The notes beneath the pieces are model-generated. The model made no database searches, was not told the DNA's origin, and worked only from the letters and a program-made list of their open reading frames with translations. Shown here piece after piece: positions 37,403 to 45,593 of a stretch of 64,000 nucleotides of DNA. A program made the position numbers and the translations under genes. Source of the stretch: Chitinophagaceae bacterium UBA2375 (GTDB lineage Bacteria > Bacteroidota > Bacteroidia > Chitinophagales > Chitinophagaceae); the NCBI GenBank assembly GCA_002343985.1, contig DDTB01000013.1, positions 32,540 to 96,539 on the forward strand, read 5' to 3'. Position 1 is the first letter of the stretch. Every line of letters starts with the position of its first letter.

Positions 37403-38253
37403 GAATGTAAAATTGAATATAGTTTATCTGTATTTCCCCAAAAGCTCATAGGCTCGATATCCGAATAGGGATAAAAGCCGGGGTTTAATTTTATTTTTTT
37501 GCCTGAAGCCTGTACATAATCCTCTACAAATTGTCTTACGGTAACAGGCTTTCCGCTGCAACAATTCACAATGCCAAGAATATTTTTTTGCATCGCTATT
37601 GTCACAATATACTCCGCTACTTTCTCCACGGGCAGAAAATCCCTTTTCTGGTCTCCCGGGCTCATGTTGAATTGTCCGGCAGATTCCGCCAAAGCCTTAT
37701 CTAACTGCGAAAATAAGGAATTTGGATTTTGGCCTTTCCCATACATATAGAAGAGGCGTATCCATCTAAATGCAATGCTTTTTTCCCGGCATAAAACATC
37801 TAATGCTTTATACAGTTCATGCTTTGCTTTCGGGTATGGTATGTCGGGGTTGCAATCCATGTCTTCCCGGCATTCAGCTTCCCGCATGCCGTACTCCATG
37901 CAGGTGCCTGTAACCGTCAGGTCCCGTAAACCATGACGAATCATATTTCCCAGCAACGACAAATGCCTGGGCAGGTTTTCGGTGATGTGAAATGATTCCT
38001 TGTATCGCGGCAGTCCTTCCCAGGCCAGGTGTATCATGGCATCCGGGCACCCGAAATATTGGTAATAATCCACTTCATCCCGGTAATCCTGGAAATCAAA
38101 TGAAATAAAACGCACTTTATGAAACCAGGATTTATCAGTTGCATGGCCGGCAGACCGCGCGGAGGCGATCACGCTGTAGCCTCTACCCAGCAAGGCTTCC
38201 ACCACATAGCCCCCAATAAAGCCGGTTGACCCGGTCACTAATACCGATGCCAT
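37399..38253 (-). CDS. NAD-dependent sugar epimerase/4-ketoreductase
   Basis: A 284-residue extended SDR: NAD-binding VTGSTGFIGGYVVEALLGRGY, the middle block MIHLAWEGLPRY, substrate-side T-G-T-C-M-E-Y-G and the Y-x-x-x-K as YPKAKHELY. In context it is the best candidate to reduce a 4-keto intermediate after C-methylation. It starts 3 bp after the methyltransferase stop. Epimerase activity is not excluded. Confidence 0.82.
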   Translation of the reverse strand: MASVLVTGSTGFIGGYVVEALLGRGYSVIASARSAGHATDKSWFHKVRFISFDFQDYRDEVDYYQYFGCPDAMIHLAWEGLPRYKESFHITENLPRHLSLLGNMIRHGLRDLTVTGTCMEYGMREAECREDMDCNPDIPYPKAKHELYKALDVLCREKSIAFRWIRLFYMYGKGQNPNSLFSQLDKALAESAGQFNMSPGDQKRDFLPVEKVAEYIVTIAMQKNILGIVNCCSGKPVTVRQFVEDYVQASGKKIKLNPGFYPYSDIEPMSFWGNTDKLYSILHS

Positions 38254-38256
38254 GAA

Positions 38257-39486
38257 TTAATCTATCAATTGTACATGAGGAATGGGTATCACAAACCTGC
38301 ATCCCCATGCCCGTACATAGTCAAGCTGGGAAATGATTTCATCTTTAATATTCCAGGGAAGTATGATGATGAAATCCGGCTTTCGTTCCCTGATGGCCGC
38401 ATCTGTTAACACAGGAATATGACTGGCAGGTAAAAATTTATGCTGTTTGTGCGGATTGGCATCAACCACAAAATCAATGAGGTCGTTTTTGACACCACAA
38501 TAATTCAACAGCGTATTGCCCTTGGCTGCGGCGCCGTAGGCGGCAACCCCAAGCCCCTTGCGCTTTTGCTGCACCAGGAAATCAAGCAGGTCAAGCTTAA
38601 TGGAAAGCGCCTTCTCCTGGAAATGATCGTAGTAACTCATACTTAAGATACCCTTTGCTTTTTCCTTCTCCAGCATGGCAGATACCCTTTCTGTTATTGC
38701 ATGTTTGGAACATGCTGTATGTTTGGCATACACCCTCAGGGAGCCGCCATGGGTGGGTATTTCCTCCACATCAAACATCTCTAATCCCTGCGCCGCGAAA
38801 ATGGCCGACACCGTATGAAAAGAAAGGTATGAAAAATGCTCATGATAAATGGTATCGAACTGGTTATTGTCTACCAGTTGAACCAGGTGCGGGAACTCCA
38901 TCGTAATGACACCATCATCATTCAGTATGGCTTTCATGCCGGAAACAAAATCAACAATATCCGGCACATGGGCCAATACATTGTTGCCGAGCAGCAGGTC
39001 TGCCTTTCGGTCCTGCCCTGCCAGTTCGCGGGCGAGTTTGGTCCCGAAAAAATCTATGCGGGTGTCAATGCCTTTTTCAATCGCTACCTGTGCCGTATTG
39101 GCCGTAGGTTCTATACCCAACACAGGGATTTGCTTTTCCATGAAATATTGCAAGAGGTACCCGTCATTACTGGCAATCTCCACAACGAGCGACGAACCGT
39201 TGAACCCAAAACGCTCCTGCATTTGATCCGTATACTTTTTCGCATGCGCCAGCCAGCTTTTGCTGTAAGAAGAGAAATACACATACTGGTCATCAAAAAT
39301 GGCATCCGATTTTTTATACTCATCCACCTGCACCAGGAAACATTTGTGGCAGGTGTACACTTTCAATGGATAATAAACCTCCGGTTCGTTCAATGCCTCA
39401 TGGGTGAGAAATGAATTGGATGCCGGCGCGTTAACCAGGTCTATAAAAACATGCTGAAGTTCTGTGTTGCAAAAGCGGCAATGCAT
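38257..39486 (-). CDS. Sugar C-methyltransferase (NDP-hexose 3-C-methyltransferase type)
   Basis: A 409-residue SAM-dependent methyltransferase of the TylCIII/NovU type. The N-terminal zinc-binding part has CRFCNTELQHVF and YTCHKCFLVQVDEY (two Cys pairs), the middle SAM domain VVEIASNDGYLLQYF and GIEPTANTAQVA, and the C-terminal domain GVAAYGAAAKGNTLLNYCGV, PHKQHKFLPASHIPV and IILPWNIKDEI. Such enzymes add a methyl group at C3 of a 4-keto-6-deoxy nucleotide sugar. The start at 39486 sits one base after the preceding stop; an upstream start at 39534 would overlap rfbC. Confidence 0.88.
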   Translation of the reverse strand: MHCRFCNTELQHVFIDLVNAPASNSFLTHEALNEPEVYYPLKVYTCHKCFLVQVDEYKKSDAIFDDQYVYFSSYSKSWLAHAKKYTDQMQERFGFNGSSLVVEIASNDGYLLQYFMEKQIPVLGIEPTANTAQVAIEKGIDTRIDFFGTKLARELAGQDRKADLLLGNNVLAHVPDIVDFVSGMKAILNDDGVITMEFPHLVQLVDNNQFDTIYHEHFSYLSFHTVSAIFAAQGLEMFDVEEIPTHGGSLRVYAKHTACSKHAITERVSAMLEKEKAKGILSMSYYDHFQEKALSIKLDLLDFLVQQKRKGLGVAAYGAAAKGNTLLNYCGVKNDLIDFVVDANPHKQHKFLPASHIPVLTDAAIRERKPDFIIILPWNIKDEIISQLDYVRAWGCRFVIPIPHVQLID

Positions 39487-39487
39487 A

Positions 39488-40033
39488 TCAAATTCCTTTA
39501 AAATTTTGGTTGATAAATGGATGTGACTGATCACGGTCCGATATAACGGTTAAGGGTAAAGGCCAGGAAATCCCCAATCTGGGGTCTGCTGAATGCAACC
39601 CTCCTTCATACCCGGGCTGAAACATGGCTGAATGATGATAAATCAGCGCCGCATTATCGGTGAGCGATTGAAATCCATGAGCCATGCCGGGTGGGATATA
39701 AATCATCCGGCCGTTTTCAGGCGACAATTCCACAGCCACCCATTGCAGGAACGTGGGGGACCCATTCCGTATATCAACAGCCACATCATAAACCGCCCCA
39801 TGCACGCACCTGATCAGTTTAGCTTCGGCATGCGGGGGCAATTGGTAATGCATGCCCCTGATGGTCCCTTTTTTGCTGGTATGCGAATGATTGATCTGCA
39901 ACCAGTTTACGTCTATGCCTGCCCGTTGGAACTCATCGCGGCAATACGTGCGGGCAAACCATCCCCTATCATCCGATTTTGGTTCCAATTCTATGATGAA
40001 ACATCCTGGTAATATGGTTTCCCTAAATATCAT
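39488..40033 (-). CDS. rfbC: dTDP-4-dehydrorhamnose 3,5-epimerase family protein
   Basis: A 181-residue cupin-fold epimerase. Motifs: FARTYCRDEF, NHSHTSKKGTIRGMHYQLPPHAEAKLIRCVHGAVYDVAVDIR with the catalytic His and Tyr/Asp, and IPPGMAHGFQSLTD. The family normally works on dTDP-4-keto-6-deoxyglucose; because it is embedded with CDP-glucose genes here, a CDP-sugar substrate is likely. Overlaps rfbG by 4 bp (ATGA). Confidence 0.9.
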   Translation of the reverse strand: MIFRETILPGCFIIELEPKSDDRGWFARTYCRDEFQRAGIDVNWLQINHSHTSKKGTIRGMHYQLPPHAEAKLIRCVHGAVYDVAVDIRNGSPTFLQWVAVELSPENGRMIYIPPGMAHGFQSLTDNAALIYHHSAMFQPGYEGGLHSADPRLGISWPLPLTVISDRDQSHPFINQNFKGI

Positions 40034-41115
40034 AATTCCATATACCGCTTAATTTGTGCAATGGTATATCCGGCCGCCAGATCTTCTTCCTGCTTATACC
40101 AATTGATGGTCCATGCAATGGCATCGGCAGCATTCAGTTTCGGCTTCCAGTTCAGTTCACGCATGGCGCGGCTGATATCCAGTTTGAGGAGTTTGGCTTC
40201 ATGTGGCTGGTTGGCTGTACTTCCATCAATCCATTCCCCTTTTCCCCAACTACTGATGGATTGGTTTACCAATTCCCTTACCGTCAGGTGGTCATCCGGG
40301 TATGGCCCAAAATTGTATGCTCCGTTGAAACCTTCAGGATTTTGATGCAAAGCCCCGCCCAAGAGGAGGTAAGCGCCCAGGGGCTCCAATACATGTTGCC
40401 AGGGCCTTACAGATTCGGGGTTCCTGACAAGAACAGGCTCTTCTTTACGCAGCGCCCGAACTATATCCGGCACAATGCGGTCTTCACTGAAATCGCCCCC
40501 GCCAATCACATTGCCCGCCCTTGCCGATACCAGCGATTTATGGTGCACATGCCAGGATGAAACAGGAAAGAAAGAACGGCGGAACGATTGAATGATCAAT
40601 TCGGTGCAAGCCTTGCTGGCGCTGTAAGGATCATAACCACCCAGTACGTCATCCTCCGCATACAAAACATCCTGTTCCTTATTTTCATACACTTTATCCG
40701 TAGTGATGAGAACCACAACACATGGTTTTTCGAGTGACTTAACAGCTTCCAGCAGGTTGGCTGTTCCCACAGCGTTTACATCAAAGGTTTCCGTTGGCTG
40801 CAGGTAACTCCTGCGCACAAGCGGCTGTGCCGCGAGGTGGAAGATATAATCGGGTTGTTCAGACAGTACCGTTTCATGGACACGCTCGCGGTTACGGATA
40901 TCCGCAATTATTGATTTTCCCTTCAACCCCGATTTCAGGAGATTATATAAACATGCTTCATATTCAGGATCGAGGGCGTAGCCGGTCACATGTGCCCCAA
41001 GTTCTTCCAGCCAGGCCATCAGCCATGCGCCTTTGAAACCGGTATGTCCGGTCAGCAATACTTTTTTGCCCTCGTAATATGATTGAAGTTGCGCGCGGTT
41101 CACCAGATTTTCCAT
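40030..41115 (-). CDS. rfbG: CDP-glucose 4,6-dehydratase
   Basis: A 361-residue SDR that converts CDP-D-glucose to CDP-4-keto-6-deoxyglucose. Signature: VLLTGHTGFKGAWLMAWLEELGAHVTGYAL (the GFKGxWL is typical of RfbG), FHLAAQPLVRRSYLQPTETFDVNAVGT, ITTDKVYENKE, YSASKACTE and SARAGNVIGGGDFSEDRIVPD. Complete. Overlaps rfbF by 16 bp. Confidence 0.95.
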   Translation of the reverse strand: MENLVNRAQLQSYYEGKKVLLTGHTGFKGAWLMAWLEELGAHVTGYALDPEYEACLYNLLKSGLKGKSIIADIRNRERVHETVLSEQPDYIFHLAAQPLVRRSYLQPTETFDVNAVGTANLLEAVKSLEKPCVVVLITTDKVYENKEQDVLYAEDDVLGGYDPYSASKACTELIIQSFRRSFFPVSSWHVHHKSLVSARAGNVIGGGDFSEDRIVPDIVRALRKEEPVLVRNPESVRPWQHVLEPLGAYLLLGGALHQNPEGFNGAYNFGPYPDDHLTVRELVNQSISSWGKGEWIDGSTANQPHEAKLLKLDISRAMRELNWKPKLNAADAIAWTINWYKQEEDLAAGYTIAQIKRYMEL

Positions 41116-41876
41116 TTTGCCTGGCCTGTTTTCCAGTAATGTTCCAATTCAATTTTATCGCGCAGGGCATCCATGCATTTCCAGAAACCCATATGCCTGT
41201 ATGCCTGCAATTGATTTTGGGCCGTGAGTTTTTCCAGGGGTTCATCCTCCCACATCATTTGGCTCATATCCCCTTCCAGGAAACGGAATACATCCGGCTT
41301 TAATACAAAAAAGCCCCCATTGATCCATTTGCTTTCATCCTTGGCTTTTTCCCTGAATGATTCCACTGCCCCATCGGCAGTCAGTTCCATGCCGCCAAAA
41401 CGGGCTTCAAGGGAAACAGCGGTAACGGTGGCAACTTTTCCGTGCGCCTGGTGAAATGCCAGTAATTCGTGGAGGTTGATATCGGCCACACCGTCGCCGT
41501 AAGTCAGCATAAAATCTTCATCGCCAATATAAGGTTGAACGGCTTTTAACCTGCCGGCCGTTTTGGTTTCAACCCCGGTTTCCACCAGGGTCACTTTAAA
41601 CTTTTCCGTATTGCTGTTATGATAAGCTACCCGGTTGTGTTCAAGGTCAACCGTGAGGTCGGCATTGTGCAGGAAATAATTCATGAAATACTCCTTGATC
41701 ACATACCCTTTATACCCCAGGCAAATGATGAATTCATTGAATCCATACTGGCCATAGATCTTCATGATATGCCATAGGATTGGCTTCCCCCCTATTTCAA
41801 CCATGGGTTTAGGCCTCGCATCAGTTTCTTCTGATATGCGGGTACCCAATCCTCCGGCGAATATGACTACTTTCAT
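41100..41876 (-). CDS. rfbF: Glucose-1-phosphate cytidylyltransferase
   Basis: A 258-residue nucleotidyltransferase that makes CDP-glucose from CTP and glucose-1-phosphate. Motifs: VIFAGGLGTRISEETDARPKPMVEIGGKPILWHIMKIY, LCLGYKGYVIKEYF-type block, MLTYGDGVADINL (metal Asp) and GGFFVLKPDVF. Its start codon overlaps the mqnA stop (ATGA), so translation of the sugar genes is coupled to mqnA. Confidence 0.95.
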   Translation of the reverse strand: MKVVIFAGGLGTRISEETDARPKPMVEIGGKPILWHIMKIYGQYGFNEFIICLGYKGYVIKEYFMNYFLHNADLTVDLEHNRVAYHNSNTEKFKVTLVETGVETKTAGRLKAVQPYIGDEDFMLTYGDGVADINLHELLAFHQAHGKVATVTAVSLEARFGGMELTADGAVESFREKAKDESKWINGGFFVLKPDVFRFLEGDMSQMMWEDEPLEKLTAQNQLQAYRHMGFWKCMDALRDKIELEHYWKTGQAKWKIW

Positions 41877-42622
41877 GTATGTTGGTCTAATTTGCTCAAA
41901 AATAATGCTATTGCCTGATGCATCTCGGGTGTCAGGCTGAATTTTATATACCGGGTGTAATACTCTTCCAGGTTGGCATGTTCGTATGGGTTTTCGGCCA
42001 TCACTGTATGCAATTGCGACAATCCATACCCGGTCACTTCATCAAAACGCATTTTAAATCCTGCATCCAGCTTCTTGTTGCTGATCCATGCCGCGAAAAC
42101 AAAAGGGAGGCCCGTCATTTGCTTCCAGGCTTCCCCAAGATCATATACATATGGGAAACGACCTGTTAATGCCAAAGCCCGGTCGCCAATGACAAGCCCC
42201 GCGCGTTGGCCTGCAATATCTTTTTCATAGCCCGGCAAACCTTCGATAAGCATAGGCTGTACTTTCCAGTGCCCGGCCAGTAATATTTTCAGGAGCGCGA
42301 CGGATGTGCGGCTTTGATAATCCAAAATCAGCTCTTTAATCTCGCTTACCGGCTGGTCACTGAACAAACAAACACTGGCTACGGGGCCGTCGCAGCCAAT
42401 CCCGTAATGGCCTACAATTTCATATTCCTGTAAAAAAGGGATGGTTGCCACAGGAACAAGCCCCAGGTCAATTTGGCCATCAATGAGTTGCTGTGCGATG
42501 GCGGAGGGGTAATCCTGCACCAGTTCCACTTCATTTCCCAACATGCCTTTTTCCAGCCCGTAAACTAGGGGCCTGGCATTGATATAACTCACGGAACCAA
42601 CTTTCACTATATCCTCTGGCAT
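41873..42622 (-). CDS. mqnA: Chorismate dehydratase of the futalosine menaquinone pathway
   Basis: A 249-residue periplasmic-binding-protein-fold enzyme of the MqnA/MqnD family, opening KVGSVSYINARPLVYGLEKG, then SAIAQQLIDGQIDLGLVPVATIP and the late block GLVIGDRALAL, YDLGEAWKQMTGLPFVFAAW. MqnA removes water from chorismate at the start of the futalosine route to menaquinone; MqnD is the alternative, but the SYINARP start fits MqnA. It has no link to sugar synthesis, yet is the promoter-proximal gene of the sugar operon. Confidence 0.9.
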   Translation of the reverse strand: MPEDIVKVGSVSYINARPLVYGLEKGMLGNEVELVQDYPSAIAQQLIDGQIDLGLVPVATIPFLQEYEIVGHYGIGCDGPVASVCLFSDQPVSEIKELILDYQSRTSVALLKILLAGHWKVQPMLIEGLPGYEKDIAGQRAGLVIGDRALALTGRFPYVYDLGEAWKQMTGLPFVFAAWISNKKLDAGFKMRFDEVTGYGLSQLHTVMAENPYEHANLEEYYTRYIKFSLTPEMHQAIALFLSKLDQHT

Positions 42623-42667
42623 GGTACAGATGATTAAAAATCAGTGGTTTTAGGCAGGTAAATTACT

Positions 42668-42708
42668 TACATTTGACGGCAAAAGTACAATACCAAACGT
42701 TACATCAA
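42668..42708. promoter_or_regulatory. Divergent, interleaved promoters for the flippase gene and the mqnA operon
   Basis: Plus-strand TACATTTG (42668-42675) faces minus-strand TACTTTTG (42687-42680), with TTG for the minus promoter at 42708-42706 (18-bp spacer). The two -7 boxes are only four bases apart, so polymerase binding for one direction should hinder the other. Confidence 0.5.
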
Positions 42709-42714
42709 CCGGAA

Positions 42715-44193
42715 ATGGGCATAATTCAAAAACAGGGCACCAGGTCTTCCATTTTCCTGCTCATCGGTTTTTGTATCGGAGGTATCAATACGGTTTTTCT
42801 TTTCCCGAAGGTTTTTACCCAGGCTGAGTATGGATTAACAAGGGCCATTGTGGATGCCGCGACTATCCTGTCTGTACTCGCAACAATGGGAACGATACCT
42901 GTTATTTATAAATTCCATCCATTTTACCGGACTCATGTAAAGGATCGCCAGAACGACCTGCCTTTTATCACCGGGCTGATTTGCCTGATCGGATTTCTAC
43001 TGATTTGCCTGGTTAGTTTTATATTCCAGGACTTCATCATACGAAAACTGGGGAAATCGCCATTATTCGCTGACAATTTCCACCTTGTTTTTCCGGCTAC
43101 ATTCTTAATGCTTGCATTTACCTGGATGGAAGCTTTTGGCTGGGCATTAAAAAAAACGGTCATTACCAATTTCCTGAAAGAAACCCTGGTTCGGGTACTC
43201 ACATCAATTCTTATCATCCTGGTAGCATACGGATGGATCAGTAAGGCCATATTTTTTGACGCGTTCAGTATGATTTATTTATTACCGGTGTTGATATTGC
43301 TGATCATATTGGCCAGGACAGGCGAATGGAGGCTGACCCCGCGTATCAGCAAAGTTACCAGGCGATTTAAGGGCAAGATGTTTACGTTCAGCCTCTTCAT
43401 TTTTGGGGCCAGCTTCCTGAATATTTTATCAAGGACCGTAGACTCATTCATGATCATTGGTTTAAAAGGATTGGAAAAAACAGCGGTCTTTACCATTGCA
43501 TCCTACCTGGTAACCCTGATGGACCTGCCCTTTCGCAGCATCAATGCCATTGCCACACCGGTCTTATCCGAATCCTGGAAAGAAAAAAACTATATCAATA
43601 TCCAGTCGATTTACCGGAAAAGCACCATCACCTTATTGATTGCCGGCCTCTTTATTTTTTTATTGGTTTTGCTGAACATCAACAACCTGGTCATTTACCT
43701 TAGTGACGAATGGGCCGAAGTGCCGGTCATAGTTCTCATCATGGGCATTGCCAAACTTATTGACCTGGGCACCGGTGTTAACGGACAAATCATTGGCACA
43801 TCCATCAACTGGAGATTCGATTTTTATACTAATGTGCTATTGTCATTCCTCGCGATCCCACTGAATTTTTTCCTGATCCGGGAATTCGGGATCATTGGTG
43901 CCGCGTTTTCAAACCTTGGGGCCTTGTTCATATATAATGCTGTCAGGTTTTATTTTATATACAGGAAATATGGCTGGCAACCTTATCAATGGGCCCACCT
44001 GAAAATCATCCTGGGTTGCTGCACCCTTTTTTTATTTTTATACAGCCTTCCTTTTGTGATGAATATTTATGTGGACAGTATCCTGAAAAGCGCCACATTT
44101 GCAATATTATTTGTGCTCCTGATTACGAGGTTGAAAGTATCGGATGAGATCAATGATATGGTTCGAAAATTTCTGCCTTGGATGGTTAAGTAA
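42715..44193 (+). CDS. Polysaccharide biosynthesis flippase, Wzx/MATE-like
   Basis: A 492-residue protein with about 14 membrane helices, of the oligosaccharide flippase (Polysacc_synt/MVF) type. It should move lipid-linked glycan units across the inner membrane. Helix pattern and charged loops (KFHPFYRTHVKDRQND, KVTRRFKGKMF) fit; there are no strong motifs. It diverges from the sugar operon and is the obvious exporter for its product. The ATG at 42715 is downstream of the promoter; a TTG frame from 42673 would overlap it. Confidence 0.85.
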   Translation: MGIIQKQGTRSSIFLLIGFCIGGINTVFLFPKVFTQAEYGLTRAIVDAATILSVLATMGTIPVIYKFHPFYRTHVKDRQNDLPFITGLICLIGFLLICLVSFIFQDFIIRKLGKSPLFADNFHLVFPATFLMLAFTWMEAFGWALKKTVITNFLKETLVRVLTSILIILVAYGWISKAIFFDAFSMIYLLPVLILLIILARTGEWRLTPRISKVTRRFKGKMFTFSLFIFGASFLNILSRTVDSFMIIGLKGLEKTAVFTIASYLVTLMDLPFRSINAIATPVLSESWKEKNYINIQSIYRKSTITLLIAGLFIFLLVLLNINNLVIYLSDEWAEVPVIVLIMGIAKLIDLGTGVNGQIIGTSINWRFDFYTNVLLSFLAIPLNFFLIREFGIIGAAFSNLGALFIYNAVRFYFIYRKYGWQPYQWAHLKIILGCCTLFLFLYSLPFVMNIYVDSILKSATFAILFVLLITRLKVSDEINDMVRKFLPWMVK

Positions 44194-44228
44194 GATGGCA
44201 CGCACAAAGGACAAACGATCGTTTTACT

Positions 44229-45563
44229 ATGAACCTGCAACAACTCACGGCAATTTCCCCTATTGATGGAAGGTACCATCGCCAAACGCGCCAATTATCC
44301 GATTATTTTTCTGAATATGCCCTGATGAAGTACCGCTTGATGGTGGAAGTGGCATACCTGGAGGCCCTGGGTGAAAAAAAATTTTTCAGGATGCCGGCAG
44401 GACTGGCCGGGCAGTTGCAGGAATTATGCGCATCCTTCAGCATCACAGACGCGGAAGCCATCAAGCAAACCGAATCGGTGACCAACCATGACGTGAAAGC
44501 GGTTGAATATTTCCTGAAAAACCAACTCGACCGTTTACAGGCAGGACACATCAAGGAGTGGGTACATTTTGGATTGACATCACAAGATATCAATAACACG
44601 GCGATCCCAATGCTCTGGAAGGACGCCATGGAGCAGGAATATCTGCCGGCTTTGTTGAACCTGCAAATGCATATGGGAAAGCTTGCGCTGCAATGGAAAG
44701 ATATCCCGATGCTGGCACGCACACATGGCCAACCTGCTTCCCCCACCCGATTAGGCAAGGAAATATTTGTGTTTACGGAACGCATCGAAAACCAGGTGCA
44801 ATTATTCAGCTATATCCCATTTACGGGAAAATTCGGGGGTGCGACCGGTAATTTCAATGCTCACTATGCCGCATACCCGAAAACCAACTGGCATGCATTT
44901 GCTGACTCTTTTTTAAACGAAAAACTGGGTTTGCAACGGCAGCAGTACACCACGCAAATCGAGCATTACGATACACTGGCGGCCCATTTCGACGCGATCA
45001 AGCGCATCAATAATATCCTGGTGGATGCCTGCAGGGATATCTGGACCTATATCAGCCTTGATTATTTCAAACAAAAAACCAAAAAAGGGGAAGTGGGCAG
45101 CAGTGCCATGCCGCATAAAGTTAACCCGATTGATTTTGAAAACGCGGAAGGCAATTTAGGTATGGCCAATGCCATTTTGGAACATTTATCGGCCAAGTTG
45201 CCGATATCGCGCCTGCAGCGAGACCTGACAGACAGCACGGTTCTAAGGAACATTGGGGTACCTATTGCCCATACCCTGCTGGCCATACAATCAATGGAAA
45301 AGGGCCTGGGCAAGTTGTTGCTAAATGAATCAAAGATCCGGGAAGACCTTGACAGGAACTGGGCTGTGGTAGCGGAAGCCATTCAAACCATCCTGCGCAG
45401 GGAAAACTACCCTGAACCTTATGAAGCCTTAAAGGAGCTGACCAGGGGCAAAGAGGGCATCAATAAAAAAACATTACATCAATTCGTCAATAAGTTAAAA
45501 GTTCCGGCGAATGTGAAGGCGGAATTGAAAAAAATAAGTCCTGAAAACTACGTGGGACGGTAA
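44229..45563 (+). CDS. purB: Adenylosuccinate lyase
   Basis: A 444-residue fumarase/aspartase-superfamily enzyme acting twice in purine synthesis. Motifs: TAISPIDGRYHRQT, HVGLTSQDIN-type block (HFGLTSQDINNTA), ARTHGQPASPTRLGKE, and the signature SSAMPHKVNPIDFENAEGNLG with catalytic Ser. This is the long bacterial type, like E. coli PurB. It follows the flippase by 35 bp on the same strand. Confidence 0.96.
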   Translation: MNLQQLTAISPIDGRYHRQTRQLSDYFSEYALMKYRLMVEVAYLEALGEKKFFRMPAGLAGQLQELCASFSITDAEAIKQTESVTNHDVKAVEYFLKNQLDRLQAGHIKEWVHFGLTSQDINNTAIPMLWKDAMEQEYLPALLNLQMHMGKLALQWKDIPMLARTHGQPASPTRLGKEIFVFTERIENQVQLFSYIPFTGKFGGATGNFNAHYAAYPKTNWHAFADSFLNEKLGLQRQQYTTQIEHYDTLAAHFDAIKRINNILVDACRDIWTYISLDYFKQKTKKGEVGSSAMPHKVNPIDFENAEGNLGMANAILEHLSAKLPISRLQRDLTDSTVLRNIGVPIAHTLLAIQSMEKGLGKLLLNESKIREDLDRNWAVVAEAIQTILRRENYPEPYEALKELTRGKEGINKKTLHQFVNKLKVPANVKAELKKISPENYVGR

Positions 45564-45593
45564 GATTTCTTATTTTGATAAAAATTGATAAGT

